From contig NZ_VCJS01000044.1 of NCBI RefSeq assembly GCF_005893125.1, forward strand, positions 1 to 64,000: a stretch of 64,000 nt of DNA, read 5' to 3'. Shown here in pieces: positions 31,080 to 39,876 of this stretch (positions are counted from its first letter, which is position 1; every line of letters begins with the position of its first letter). Both the position numbers and the translations under genes were made by a program. Under the pieces are notes generated by a model that saw only the letters and a list, made by a program, of their open reading frames with translations, had not been told where the DNA came from and made no database searches. This DNA is from Nonomuraea basaltis (GTDB lineage Bacteria; Actinomycetota; Actinomycetes; Streptosporangiales; Streptosporangiaceae).

Positions 31080-32864
31080 ATGCCTCCCGATACGCACATC
31101 CCTAGCCGTCCCCTGCTGTCCTCCAACTCCCTGTGGCGGATGAAGTCCTACCTCCGCCCCTACGTCGCCAGACTGGTCTTCATCTGGCTGTCCGCGCTCG
31201 TCGGCATCGCCGCCGGGATCGCCCTTCCCCTCATCAGCAAGCAGGTCATCGACGGCCCCGTGGCCCACGGTGACTCCGAAGGGCTGCTCCCGCTCGGGCT
31301 GCTCGCGATCGGCGTCGGCGTCGTCGAGGCGCTGCTGATCTTCCTCAGGCGGTGGGCCCAGGTCAAACCGGTCCTCGGCCTGGAGACCGCCATCCGCGAC
31401 GACCTCTACGAGCACCTGCAGCGCCTGCCGATGGGCTTTCACGGCGACTGGCAGTCGGGCCAGCTGTTATCGAGGGCCACGACGGACCTGTCCACGATCC
31501 GCCGTTTCCTCGGCTTCGGCATGCTCTTCCTGGTCATGAACATCCTGCAGCTGATCGCGGTGACCGTGCTGCTGCTGAACATGTACTGGCCGCTCGGGCT
31601 GCTGGTGCTGGCCTCGTCCGTGCCGATCGTGTGGACGTCGCTGCGGTTCGAGAAGCGCTACATCAGGATCTCCCGCCAGGTGCAGGACGAGCAGGGCGAC
31701 CTCGCCACGCTCGTCGAGGAGTCCGCGATCGGCATCCGCACGATCAAGGCGTTCGGCCGCCGCCACCACGTCTACGACCGCTACGACGACGGCGCGCGCA
31801 AGGTCTACGACACGTCGATGGACAAGGCGCGCCTGTCGGCGAAGTTCTTCGCCTTCCTCGAGGTGATCCCCAACATCACGCTGGCCCTGGTGCTGCTGCT
31901 CGGCGCGCTGGCCGTCGGCACGGGCTCGCTGACGCTGGGCGCGCTGGTCGCCTTCACCACGCTGATGCTGCAGCTCGTGTGGCCGATCGCGAGCATGGGC
32001 TACATCCTGGCCATGGGCCAGGAGGCCATGACCTCCGCCGACCGCCTCATGGAGGTCATGGACACGGTCCCGGCCATCGAGGGCGGGACCGAGACGATCG
32101 AGCAGCCGCACGGCCACCTGCGCTTCGAGGGCGTCGGGTTCCGCTTCCCCGGCTCCGACCAGCCGGTGCTGCGCGACGTCTGGCTGGAGGTGTCCCCCGG
32201 CGAGACGGTGGCCGTCGTCGGCGCGACCGGCGCGGGCAAGACCACTCTCACCGCGCTGGTGCCCCGGCTGATCGATCCCACCGAGGGCCGCGTCACCATC
32301 GACGGGCACGACGTGCGCGACCTGGAGCTGCCCACCCTGCGCTCGGTGGTGTCCACGGCGTTCGAGGAGCCGACGCTGTTCTCGATGAGCGTGCGCGAGA
32401 ACCTCACCCTGGGCCGCCTCGACGCCACAGAGGAAGAGCTGGCCGACGCCATCCAGACGGCCCAGGCCATGTTCGTGTACGACCTGCCGTGGGGCCTCGA
32501 CACCCGCATCGGCGAGCAGGGCCTGTCCCTGTCCGGCGGCCAGCGGCAGCGGCTCGCCCTGGCCCGGGCCGTGCTGAGCAGGCCGCGGATCCTGGTGCTC
32601 GACGACACCCTGTCCGCGCTCGACGTGGAGACCGAGGCGCTGGTGGAGGAGGCGCTGCGGCACGTGCTGCGCGACGCCACCGGCATCGTGGTCGCCCACC
32701 GCGCCTCCACCGTGCTGCTGGCCGACAAGGTGGCGCTGCTGCGCGACGGCACGATCACGCACGTCGGGCAGCACCAGCAGCTGCTGGCCGAAGTACCCGA
32801 ATACCGGGAGCTGCTGGCCCAGGACGCCGACTTCGACGACGCCTCGGAAGGAGCACTGCGATGA
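31080..32864 (+). CDS. ABC exporter, fused membrane and ATP-binding domains, subunit A
   Basis: This 594-residue type IV ABC exporter half has six membrane helices in residues 20-320 and a nucleotide-binding domain with Walker A GATGAGKTT, signature LSLSGGQRQRLALARA, Walker B ILVLDDTLSALD and switch VVAHRAS. In Walker B the residue after Asp-Asp is Thr, where Glu is normal (DDT rather than DE), so this site is probably degenerate. With the coupled next gene it should form a heterodimeric multidrug or lipid exporter. ATG 31080 follows GGAGG closely; TTG 31053 is an alternative start. Confidence 0.9.
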   Translation: MPPDTHIPSRPLLSSNSLWRMKSYLRPYVARLVFIWLSALVGIAAGIALPLISKQVIDGPVAHGDSEGLLPLGLLAIGVGVVEALLIFLRRWAQVKPVLGLETAIRDDLYEHLQRLPMGFHGDWQSGQLLSRATTDLSTIRRFLGFGMLFLVMNILQLIAVTVLLLNMYWPLGLLVLASSVPIVWTSLRFEKRYIRISRQVQDEQGDLATLVEESAIGIRTIKAFGRRHHVYDRYDDGARKVYDTSMDKARLSAKFFAFLEVIPNITLALVLLLGALAVGTGSLTLGALVAFTTLMLQLVWPIASMGYILAMGQEAMTSADRLMEVMDTVPAIEGGTETIEQPHGHLRFEGVGFRFPGSDQPVLRDVWLEVSPGETVAVVGATGAGKTTLTALVPRLIDPTEGRVTIDGHDVRDLELPTLRSVVSTAFEEPTLFSMSVRENLTLGRLDATEEELADAIQTAQAMFVYDLPWGLDTRIGEQGLSLSGGQRQRLALARAVLSRPRILVLDDTLSALDVETEALVEEALRHVLRDATGIVVAHRASTVLLADKVALLRDGTITHVGQHQQLLAEVPEYRELLAQDADFDDASEGALR

Positions 32865-34711
32865 CCACGACGACCACCGAGTCCACCGAGTCCACGGCGT
32901 CCTGGCGCGGAGTCGCCTCCGAGGAGCAGGACGAGCTGCCGGAGAAGGTCTCGGTCCTGCTGCGGGAGCGCTCCCGCAGGCTGCTCGGCGACCTGATCAG
33001 GCCGTACCGGAAGAGGATCGCGCTGCTCGTCGCGATCATCGTGGTGTCGAACGCGGCCGGGCTCTCCATCCCCTTCCTGGTCTCGCTCGGCATCGACGAG
33101 GGGATCCCGCCGATCACCCGCGGATCGGCCCCGTCGGTCCTGCTGACCGTGGTCGGGGTGATCCTGGCCGCTGCCGTCACGCAGGCGCTGACCCGGCAGG
33201 CGTTCCTGCGGCTGTCGGGCGGGATCGGCCAGAGCATCCTGCTGGAGCTGCGCAGGAGGGTGTTCGACCACTTCCAGCGGCTGTCCCTGAGCTTCCACGA
33301 GAAGTACACCTCAGGCCGCGTCATCTCGCGGCTGACCTCGGACATCGAGGCCATCGCCGAGCTGCTGCAGTCGGGCTTCGACGCGCTGGTCAAGGCCGTG
33401 CTGACGCTGGTGGGCACGGCCGTGCTGCTGCTGGTGCTGGACGTGCACCTCGGCCTGATGGCGCTGATCCCGCTGCCGCTGCTGCTGCTGTTCACCCGGT
33501 GGTTCCGGCGGCAGTCGGTAATCGTCTACCGGCGCACGCGGGAGACGGTGGCACTGGTGATCGTGCACTTCGTGGAGTCGATGACCGGCATCCGCGCGGT
33601 GCAGGCCTTCCGCAGGGAGCCGCGCAACCAGGAGATCTTCGAGCAGCTCAACGACGACTACCGGGGCGCGAACGCTCAGGGCATGCGGATCGGCGCCACG
33701 TTCATGACCGGCATCAAGCTGATCGGCAACCTGACGATCGGCGGGGTGCTGCTGTACGGCGGCTGGCTGGCGCTGAACGGCGAGGTCAAGGTCGGCGTGC
33801 TGGCCGCGTTCATGCTCTACCTGCGCCAGTTCTACGAGCCGATGCAGGAGGTCAGCCAGTTCTACAACACGCTTCAGTCGGCGGGCGCGGCGCTGGAGAA
33901 GCTGTCGGGCGTGCTCGAGGAGGAGCCGTCGGTGCCCGAGCCGCGCAAGCCGCAGGAGCTGCCGCAGGGCAGGGCGCGTGGCAAGGTGCGCTTCGAGGGC
34001 GTCAGGTTCGCCTACGTCGAGGAGATGCCGATCCTGCCCGGACTCGACCTGACGATCCCGGCCGGGCAGAGCGTGGCGCTGGTCGGGTCGACGGGCGCGG
34101 GCAAGACGACGCTGGCCAAGCTGATCTCCCGCTTCTACGACCCCACGGCAGGCCGGGTGCTGCTCGACGGCGTCGACCTGCGCACCCTTGACGAGCCCAC
34201 GCTGCGCCAGGCCGTGGTCATGGTGACGCAGGAGAACTTCCTGTTCAGCGGCACGGTGGCGGACAACATCAGGTTCGGCCGGCCCGAGGCGACCGACCGG
34301 CAGGTGCGCGAGGCGGCCAAGGCGATCGGCGCGCACGAGTTCATCGCGAGCCTGCCCGACGGGTACGACACCGCGGTCGGCAAGCGCGGCGGCCGCATGT
34401 CCGCCGGGCAGCGCCAGCTCGTCGCGTTCGCCCGGGCGTTCCTCGCCGATCCCGCCGTGCTGATCCTGGACGAGGCCACCTCCAGCCTGGACGTGCCCAG
34501 CGAGCGCCTGGTGCAGCGCGCGCTGCGGACCATCTTGGCCGACCGCACGGCGCTGATCATCGCGCACCGGCTGTCGACGGTGGAGATCGCCGACCGCGTG
34601 CTGGTCATGGAACGGGGCGAGATCGTCGAGGACGGGCCACCGGACCGGCTCATCGCGGCCTCGGGCCGCTTCGCCGGCCTGCACCAGGCCTGGCTGGACA
34701 GCCTCAGCTAG
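32861..34711 (+). CDS. ABC exporter, fused membrane and ATP-binding domains, subunit B
   Basis: This 616-residue partner starts at ATG 32861 in an ATGA overlap, with GGAAGGAG upstream. A Thr/Ser-rich cytosolic tail precedes six membrane helices. The nucleotide-binding domain has Walker A GSTGAGKTT, signature MSAGQRQLVAFARA (Ala in place of the first Gly) and a canonical Walker B ILDEATSSLD with the catalytic Glu. Together with subunit A this gives one consensus and one degenerate ATP site, as in asymmetric exporters of the BmrCD/TM287-288 type. Substrate unknown. Confidence 0.92.
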   Translation: MTTTTTESTESTASWRGVASEEQDELPEKVSVLLRERSRRLLGDLIRPYRKRIALLVAIIVVSNAAGLSIPFLVSLGIDEGIPPITRGSAPSVLLTVVGVILAAAVTQALTRQAFLRLSGGIGQSILLELRRRVFDHFQRLSLSFHEKYTSGRVISRLTSDIEAIAELLQSGFDALVKAVLTLVGTAVLLLVLDVHLGLMALIPLPLLLLFTRWFRRQSVIVYRRTRETVALVIVHFVESMTGIRAVQAFRREPRNQEIFEQLNDDYRGANAQGMRIGATFMTGIKLIGNLTIGGVLLYGGWLALNGEVKVGVLAAFMLYLRQFYEPMQEVSQFYNTLQSAGAALEKLSGVLEEEPSVPEPRKPQELPQGRARGKVRFEGVRFAYVEEMPILPGLDLTIPAGQSVALVGSTGAGKTTLAKLISRFYDPTAGRVLLDGVDLRTLDEPTLRQAVVMVTQENFLFSGTVADNIRFGRPEATDRQVREAAKAIGAHEFIASLPDGYDTAVGKRGGRMSAGQRQLVAFARAFLADPAVLILDEATSSLDVPSERLVQRALRTILADRTALIIAHRLSTVEIADRVLVMERGEIVEDGPPDRLIAASGRFAGLHQAWLDSLS

Positions 34712-34715
34712 CGCC

Positions 34716-35159
34716 TCAGTGGTGCGGGTGCGCCGCGGCGACGAGGTTCGTGTACAGCTCGTAGCCGACGAACAGCGCCACCGGCACCCCGATCGCCACG
34801 AGCAGCCGGCCGGGCAGCGGTGTCCGCTCAGCGGGCACCCTGCCCGGCTCGGGCAGCGGCTCCAGGCACGGCTCCGGCTCCGGCTCCGGCTCGGGCCCGG
34901 GCCCGGGCAGGAGCTCGGGATGCCGGGCCAGGTGCCCGGACGGGAACGACGTCACGTGGTAGGCGCCGCAGCCGGGGCAACAGCTCCCCGACCATGGCGG
35001 CTGCACCGTCACTCCCGAACTGAGCCAGACCTGCGTCTCGTTGCCGTGGTCGTCGGCGAGATGGCGGACGACGAAGTCCTCCTCCCACACGCGCAGGCAA
35101 CGCAGGCATTCGAAAGGCCATGTCACACGGGTTTCGAACCCGTCGGGCACGAGAACCAC
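34716..35159 (-). CDS. Small zinc-ribbon-like membrane protein (paralogue of the next gene)
   Basis: This protein of about 147 residues has a CxxC pair in WPFECLRCLRVWEED and a second in GSCCPGCGAYHV, a zinc-ribbon-like layout, then a Pro-Glu/Pro-Gly repeat linker and one C-terminal membrane helix (LLVAIGVPVALFVGYELY). The N-terminal half aligns with the gene at 35273-35575 (shared ECxxC, VWEE, VVRH, HGNE, VWL, RHPEL). GTG 35159 or 35150 are the likely starts by that alignment. Frames upstream would overlap the paralogue. Function unknown. Confidence 0.6.
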   Translation of the reverse strand: MVLVPDGFETRVTWPFECLRCLRVWEEDFVVRHLADDHGNETQVWLSSGVTVQPPWSGSCCPGCGAYHVTSFPSGHLARHPELLPGPGPEPEPEPEPCLEPLPEPGRVPAERTPLPGRLLVAIGVPVALFVGYELYTNLVAAAHPHH

Positions 35160-35272
35160 CCCCGGCTGCGGATCGCCGTTCGACCCGAGTGTCCGTCCGG
35201 CTTCGCAGCCCTCGCAAGACGGGCTTGTGACACTTGCCGTTACTAAATCCTTACCCTCTGTCAGGTTAATGG

Positions 35273-35575
35273 TCAGTAGAGAGGCCGCGGCACCGGGCTG
35301 AGCAGCGGAGTCGCGTCGGGCGCCGCCGGCTTCTCCGGCGGAATCAGTTCCGGATGTCGTGACAGATAGCCCTCGGGGAACATGATTGCGTGCTGGCAGC
35401 CGCACCGCGGGCAGATGGCGCCCGGCGAGGGCGGCGGCACGGGCAGGCCGTGGCGCAACCAGACCTCGCCCTCGTTGCCGTGCTCGTCCTCGGCGTGCCT
35501 GACCACATACTCCTCTTCCCAGACGTGCCAGCAGCTACGGCACTCGAAAGGCACGATTCTGCGCTCTTCCTCCAC
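35273..35575 (-). CDS. Small zinc-ribbon-like protein
   Basis: This 100-residue cytosolic protein begins with GTG 35575 after an AGGGGGT. It has two CxxC pairs (VPFECRSCWHVWEEEYV and GAICPRCGCQHAIMFP), so it probably binds one zinc. The C-terminus is Pro-rich. The paralogue downstream adds a membrane helix; the two probably arose by duplication. No function is assigned to this family as far as I can tell. Confidence 0.75.
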   Translation of the reverse strand: MEEERRIVPFECRSCWHVWEEEYVVRHAEDEHGNEGEVWLRHGLPVPPPSPGAICPRCGCQHAIMFPEGYLSRHPELIPPEKPAAPDATPLLSPVPRPLY

Positions 35576-35633
35576 TTAGGTCACCCCCTTGGTTCCGAGT
35601 CTCCGCCCGTTCGACGGATTCTCGCAAGCTGAC

Positions 35634-35972
35634 TCACCGGACCGTGAAGACAAAGGTCAGGGCGCCTGCGACCACGCCGAGCGTGCCCAGCCAGGCGAAG
35701 ACCGCGTCGGGTCCGTCGTCCAGGGGCCTGCCGCCGTGCAGCGCCGCCTGTACCCGCCGGAACCGGGCCCTCGTCCTGATGAGCAGCACGCCGCCGCACA
35801 GTGCGGCCAGCGCGAACGCGGCCACCGCGAGTGCCGGCAGGCCGTGCCTGACCGACAGCCCGGCCGCGCCGAGCCCGCCGGTGGACAGTGCCACGGCCGT
35901 ACGCACCCACGCGAGCCTGGTGCGCTCGCTCTGCAGTCCACGGTCCCAGACCTCCTCCTCGGGTGCCATCAT
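35634..35972 (-). CDS. DUF202 (YidH-type) membrane protein 1
   Basis: This 112-residue protein has the DUF202 start (RGLQSERTRLAWVRTAVAL) followed by three hydrophobic segments. The family consists of small inner-membrane proteins, often in pairs, without a firm function. Its ATG lies seven bases after the stop of a second DUF202 gene, so the two are one transcript. MM at the start leaves a choice of 35972 or 35969. Confidence 0.85.
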   Translation of the reverse strand: MMAPEEEVWDRGLQSERTRLAWVRTAVALSTGGLGAAGLSVRHGLPALAVAAFALAALCGGVLLIRTRARFRRVQAALHGGRPLDDGPDAVFAWLGTLGVVAGALTFVFTVR

Positions 35973-35979
35973 CGGCCCC

Positions 35980-36306
35980 TCAAGCTGAGAGGACGATGAG
36001 AACGAGGGCGATCACGGCCACAGCCGCCACGCCGTACCCGAAGACGGCGGCGAGCGCGGGCGGCGGCAGCGGCGCCTGGTTGCGCAGCGCCCGCTGGATG
36101 TTGCGCCAGCGCGGGTACGCCATGCCCGCCGCCAGCGCCGAGAGCGTCACGAGGAAGACGGCCAGTCCGGTACGGATCCACGGCACGAACACGTCGGCCG
36201 GCACCGCCGCCATGGCCACCCCACCCGCGCTGAGCGCCAGGGCCGTGCTCAACCAGGTGAGGAAGGTGCGTTCGTTGGCCAACGTGAAGCGCGGGTCGGG
36301 TTCCAT
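35980..36306 (-). CDS. DUF202 (YidH-type) membrane protein 2
   Basis: This 108-residue protein begins MEPDPRFTLANERTFLTWLS, the DUF202 signature (NERTxLxW), and has three predicted membrane helices. It is the first gene of a two-gene unit with the DUF202 protein at 35634-35972; the products may form a heteromer. No ligand or partner is known. Confidence 0.88.
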   Translation of the reverse strand: MEPDPRFTLANERTFLTWLSTALALSAGGVAMAAVPADVFVPWIRTGLAVFLVTLSALAAGMAYPRWRNIQRALRNQAPLPPPALAAVFGYGVAAVAVIALVLIVLSA

Positions 36307-36381
36307 GGAAAAAACGGTAATTCGTCTACATTCCCCCTAGAGAACGCGGGATTGCCTGTTCCGCGGGGGATGGATCCCGGC

Positions 36382-36771
36382 TCAGCCGGTGCAGGCCTTG
36401 GTCACCTTCTCCAGGTAGGCGGCCGAGTCGGTGGCGACCTTCTGAGCCGCGTCGACGGCGTCGTTGACGTTGGTGACGTTGATGCCGCTCAGCGTCTTGG
36501 CGAAGTCGTCGGACGCCTCCTTGATCGTGGTGTTGGCGGCCTTGTCGGCCACGTCGTTGAGCTTGGCCGCGGCATCGTCCAGGGCCTTGTCCATGGCCTG
36601 GGGGTCGTCGGTGAGCTTGGTGACCTGCGCGCCCAGCTGGGTGACGATCTTCGGTGCCTCCAGGCACGCCTGGGCCTTGTCGATGGTGCTGTTGACCTCA
36701 CCGCACCCGACGGCGAAGACGCAGATGGCGAAGGCGGCGAGGGGCACGAACCGGCTCTTGTGGAGTCGCAT
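36382..36771 (-). CDS. Putative lipoprotein, helical
   Basis: This 129-residue protein has a signal peptide ending in a lipobox-like VGC (FAICVFAVGCGEVNST). The mature part is almost entirely amphipathic helix, rich in Ala, Asp and Lys (DKALDDAAAKLNDVADKAAN), with Cys in QACLEAP and at KACTG near the end. It resembles small bacteriocin/phasin-like or coiled-coil lipoproteins, but no family is recognised. It is transcribed away from the beta-lactamase gene. Confidence 0.75.
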   Translation of the reverse strand: MRLHKSRFVPLAAFAICVFAVGCGEVNSTIDKAQACLEAPKIVTQLGAQVTKLTDDPQAMDKALDDAAAKLNDVADKAANTTIKEASDDFAKTLSGINVTNVNDAVDAAQKVATDSAAYLEKVTKACTG

Positions 36772-37028
36772 ACCTCGACCCTACCCAAGCATCGCCCCTT
36801 GGACGGGTCATGACGTGCTGTGCGACGACTCGGGAGAGGATGTGGTCACCCTGGTCGCCGGCCCAGGGAGACCACCCGGTCCACGTTGCGGTAGCAGGTG
36901 AGCACAAGCTCCTGACCTGCATGCATATGAGAATCTATATCGATCGATTACCGATATCGCTATTAGACATCACCTGATCGCATCTGCTTTGCTCCTGCCC
37001 TCTGACAGACGACAGGCAAGGATTTGAC

Positions 37029-37985
37029 ATGCGATACCTCCGCCCCCGCCGCCTCGCAGCAGCGCTGCCCGCGACCGCGTTGGCCATCTCCCTCCTGTCC
37101 GGTGGCGCCCTCGGCGGGGGCACGGCCTCGGCCGCGACGGTGGCGGCGTCCCCAGCGGTTGCGGTTTCGGTTTCGGGAGAGGCCCAGGTCAGGAAGGACC
37201 TGCGCAAGCTGGAGGCGTCCTTCAAGGGCCGCATCGGCGCGTACGCCCTGGACACGGCGACCGGTAGGACGGTGACGTACCGGGCGGGCGAGCGCTTCCC
37301 GATGCTGTCCACCTTCAAGGCGCCCCTCTGCGCGGCCGCGCTGCACAGGGCCCGCACTGCCGAGCCCGGCCTGATGGACAAGCTCGTCAAGTGGACGGCC
37401 GCCGACCTGCGGCCCAACTCACCGGTCACCGAAAAGCACGTCAAGGACGGCCTGACCGTCGCCCAGCTATGCGAGGCGGCCGTCACCGTGAGCGACAACA
37501 CCGCGGCCAACATGGTGCTGAAGCGGATCGGCGGGCCCGCCGGCCTGACGAAGTACTTCCGTTCGCTGAAGGACCCGATCTCCCGCCTCGACCGCTATGA
37601 GCCCGAACTCAACGACTGGACGCCCAAGGAAAAGCGCGACACCACCACGCCCGCGGCCATCGCCCGCGACCTGCGGCTGCTCACGACCGGGAACGCCCTG
37701 CAGGCCAAGGACCGCGAGCAGTTCAACGCCTGGCTGCTGGCGAGCAAGACCGGTGACGCGCGCATCCGCGCCGGCCTGCCCAAGACCTGGACGATCGGCG
37801 ACAAGACCGGCACCAACTCGACGGGGTTCGGCGGTGGGAACGACATCGCCGTCATCTGGCCTGAGAAGGGCGTCGCTCCCATCATCATGGCGATCTACAC
37901 CAACCGCTCCCCGGGCCTCGCCACCGACGACAAGGCCATCGCGAAGACCGCCACCATCCTGGCCCGCGGGCTCGGCAAGCTCTGA
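37029..37985 (+). CDS. bla: Class A beta-lactamase
   Basis: This 318-residue secreted serine beta-lactamase has all class A motifs: STFK at residues 94-97, SDN at 155-157, Glu 191 in RYEPELN and KTG at 259-261. The signal peptide has a basic start and ends near TASAA. GATTTGAC rather than a strong Shine-Dalgarno precedes ATG 37029, with AAGGA at 37018-37022. The stop overlaps the ATG of a penicillin-binding protein gene (TGATG), so the two are translationally coupled. That linkage suggests a role in wall metabolism or self-protection as well as resistance (inference). Confidence 0.93.
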   Translation: MRYLRPRRLAAALPATALAISLLSGGALGGGTASAATVAASPAVAVSVSGEAQVRKDLRKLEASFKGRIGAYALDTATGRTVTYRAGERFPMLSTFKAPLCAAALHRARTAEPGLMDKLVKWTAADLRPNSPVTEKHVKDGLTVAQLCEAAVTVSDNTAANMVLKRIGGPAGLTKYFRSLKDPISRLDRYEPELNDWTPKEKRDTTTPAAIARDLRLLTTGNALQAKDREQFNAWLLASKTGDARIRAGLPKTWTIGDKTGTNSTGFGGGNDIAVIWPEKGVAPIIMAIYTNRSPGLATDDKAIAKTATILARGLGKL

Positions 37986-39787
37986 TGTCCAATCGGGGGA
38001 CGAAGATCGTACGTCTCGCCGCCGCGGGCGCGGCGGCGGGCGTGCTCGTGGCCGGGATCGCAGTCCCGGCCGTGGGGGGCGCGGGCTTCGGGCTCGTGAC
38101 GGCGGCCGGCGAGGTCGACCTCAGGCCGGCCGACCTCACTGAGCCGCCGCCGGCCGAGGTCACGATCGTGCAGGACGACAAGGGGAGCGAGATCGCGCGG
38201 TTCTACGAGGAGTATCGCGAGGTCGTCGGCTCCGACGAGATCGCCGAGGTCATGAAGACGGCGATCGTCTCGATCGAGGACTACCGCTTCTACGAGCACG
38301 GCGCGATCGACATCGAGGGCACGATCCGCGCGTTCGCCAGAAACATGCAGGCGGGCAGGGTGAGCCAGGGCGGGTCGAGCATCACCCAGCAGTACGTCAA
38401 GCAGGTGCTGCTCAACTCCGCCGGCACCGACGAGGAGCGGAACGCGGCGCTGGAGGCCAGCTACGCGCGCAAGCTGAACGAGCTGCGGTACGCCATGGGC
38501 GTCGAGGAGAAGTACACCAAGGAGCAGATCCTCGGGAAATATCTGAACATCGCCTACTTCGGCGCCGGCGCCTACGGGGTCGAGGCGGCGGCCAAGCGCT
38601 TCTTCGGCGTCAAGGCCGCCGACCTGACGCTGCCGCAGGCGGCGACGCTGGCGGGCGCCGTACAGGACCCCAACGCCACCGACCCCAACCTCGGCAGGAA
38701 GCACCGGGAGCGGCTCGTTAACCGCCGCAACGTCGTGCTGAACCGGATGGCGGAGCTAGGCGAGATCACCACCGCCGAAGCGGCGAAGGCCAGGTCCGCC
38801 AAGCTCGGTTACAAGGGCACAGAGCTCCCCGGCGGCTGCGAATCCAGCAAATATCCCTATTTTTGCTTGTACGTCCGGCACGAGATCCTCAGCAATCCCG
38901 ACTTCGGCAAGACGGCCAAGGCCCGCCTGGCGACCCTCAACCGCGGCGGCCTGACGATCAGGACCACGATCGACCCGGCCATGCAGGCGGCCGCGGACCG
39001 GGCCATCCAGACATACGTACGAGCCTCCGACGCCCCGGTCGCCGCCGAGGCCCTGGTCCAACCGGGCACCGGGGCGATCAAGGCGATGGCCGCCAGCAGG
39101 CCGTACGGCGGGCGCAAGGCTCGGAACGAGATCTCGTACAACGTCGTCGCGGACGCCGCCCACGGCGGCGGGATCGGCTTCCAGGCCGGGTCCACGTTCA
39201 AGACCTTCACCCTGATCAGCGCGCTGGAGCAGGGCATGAAGCTTGACGACGGACTCACCGCGGGCGCCGGCTACCGGGCGCCCGGCTACGCGACGTTCAA
39301 GAACTGCAAGGGCGAGAGCATCGGCGACCCCACCCACACGGTCACCAACGACGAGGGCTCGCCAGGGTGGAAGACACTGCGGACCGGCACGTGGGGGTCG
39401 GTGAACACGTTCTTCATGGAACTGGAGCAGCGGGTCGGGCTCTGTGAGACCGTCACCACCGCCAAGTCGCTGGGCATCCATCGCTCGGACGGGCAGAAGC
39501 TGCAGGAGTACGAGACGTTCACGCTCGGCATCAACGAGAGCGGCCGATCAACGGCAAGCCGTTCAAGGACCATCCGGTCCGTCCGCATATCGCGAACGCG
39601 ATCTCGCTCATGCGTGGCAAGCTCACGGTCGACGAGGCCGTGGCGAACTTCCCGAACCGGACAGCGAGTGCTCGCAAGGGAGAAGGTGTTCGCTACACGA
39701 CGGCCAGGAGACTCCGCGAGAAAGGATTTCGGGTCAAATACACCCCCAGTAGATGGAACCAGCTGCACGTTTCGGTTGAGAATCTAG
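37985..39787 (+). CDS. Class A penicillin-binding protein, transpeptidase domain truncated
   Basis: The protein begins like a bifunctional PBP. It has an N-terminal hydrophobic anchor, the glycosyltransferase 51 domain with Glu-Asp at 98-99 (IVSIEDYRFYEHG) and GGSSITQQYVKQ, then a transpeptidase domain with SxxK at 403-406 (GSTFKTF) and SxN at 472-474 (GSVNTFF). Homology stops at residue 518 in EYETFTLGINE. The next 82 residues are Arg/Ser-rich nonsense read from another gene's frame. The KTG motif and about 150 residues are therefore missing. Glycosyltransferase activity may survive; transpeptidase activity should not. It is coupled to the beta-lactamase gene by TGATG. Confidence 0.85.
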   Translation: MSNRGTKIVRLAAAGAAAGVLVAGIAVPAVGGAGFGLVTAAGEVDLRPADLTEPPPAEVTIVQDDKGSEIARFYEEYREVVGSDEIAEVMKTAIVSIEDYRFYEHGAIDIEGTIRAFARNMQAGRVSQGGSSITQQYVKQVLLNSAGTDEERNAALEASYARKLNELRYAMGVEEKYTKEQILGKYLNIAYFGAGAYGVEAAAKRFFGVKAADLTLPQAATLAGAVQDPNATDPNLGRKHRERLVNRRNVVLNRMAELGEITTAEAAKARSAKLGYKGTELPGGCESSKYPYFCLYVRHEILSNPDFGKTAKARLATLNRGGLTIRTTIDPAMQAAADRAIQTYVRASDAPVAAEALVQPGTGAIKAMAASRPYGGRKARNEISYNVVADAAHGGGIGFQAGSTFKTFTLISALEQGMKLDDGLTAGAGYRAPGYATFKNCKGESIGDPTHTVTNDEGSPGWKTLRTGTWGSVNTFFMELEQRVGLCETVTTAKSLGIHRSDGQKLQEYETFTLGINESGRSTASRSRTIRSVRISRTRSRSCVASSRSTRPWRTSRTGQRVLAREKVFATRRPGDSARKDFGSNTPPVDGTSCTFRLRI

Positions 39788-39876
39788 ACGAGAAGCGGGA
39801 ATGGTCTAATGATGACAGCGTCCGTTTCAATGGATGCTTCGGCGAGCCAGAGTGGAAGGAGGGCGGAGATGAGTGA
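39539..39876 (+). pseudogene. Uncharacterised gene, 5'-truncated at the PBP junction
   Basis: In the frame of 39610, codons run from the junction as RPINGKPFKDHPVRPHIANA, ISLMRGKLTVDEAVANFPNR, GEGVRYTTARRLREKGFRVK and so on to a stop at 39876. Codon use is real-looking but lower in GC than the neighbours. No start with a ribosome-binding site is present; ATG 39610 is the first possible one. The natural gene therefore began upstream of the breakpoint and lost its front. No family is recognised. The end overlaps the next gene by eight bases, so the pair was an operon. Confidence 0.55.

Noticed and set aside
35121..35232. tRNA-like pattern on the minus strand: a T-arm-like CGGGTTCGAAACCCG and 7-bp complementary ends TGTCACA/TGTGACA.
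   Set aside because: The span is 112 bases, too long for a tRNA. No convincing D or anticodon arms fit, and the T-arm lies inside the coding start of a protein with a clear paralogue.
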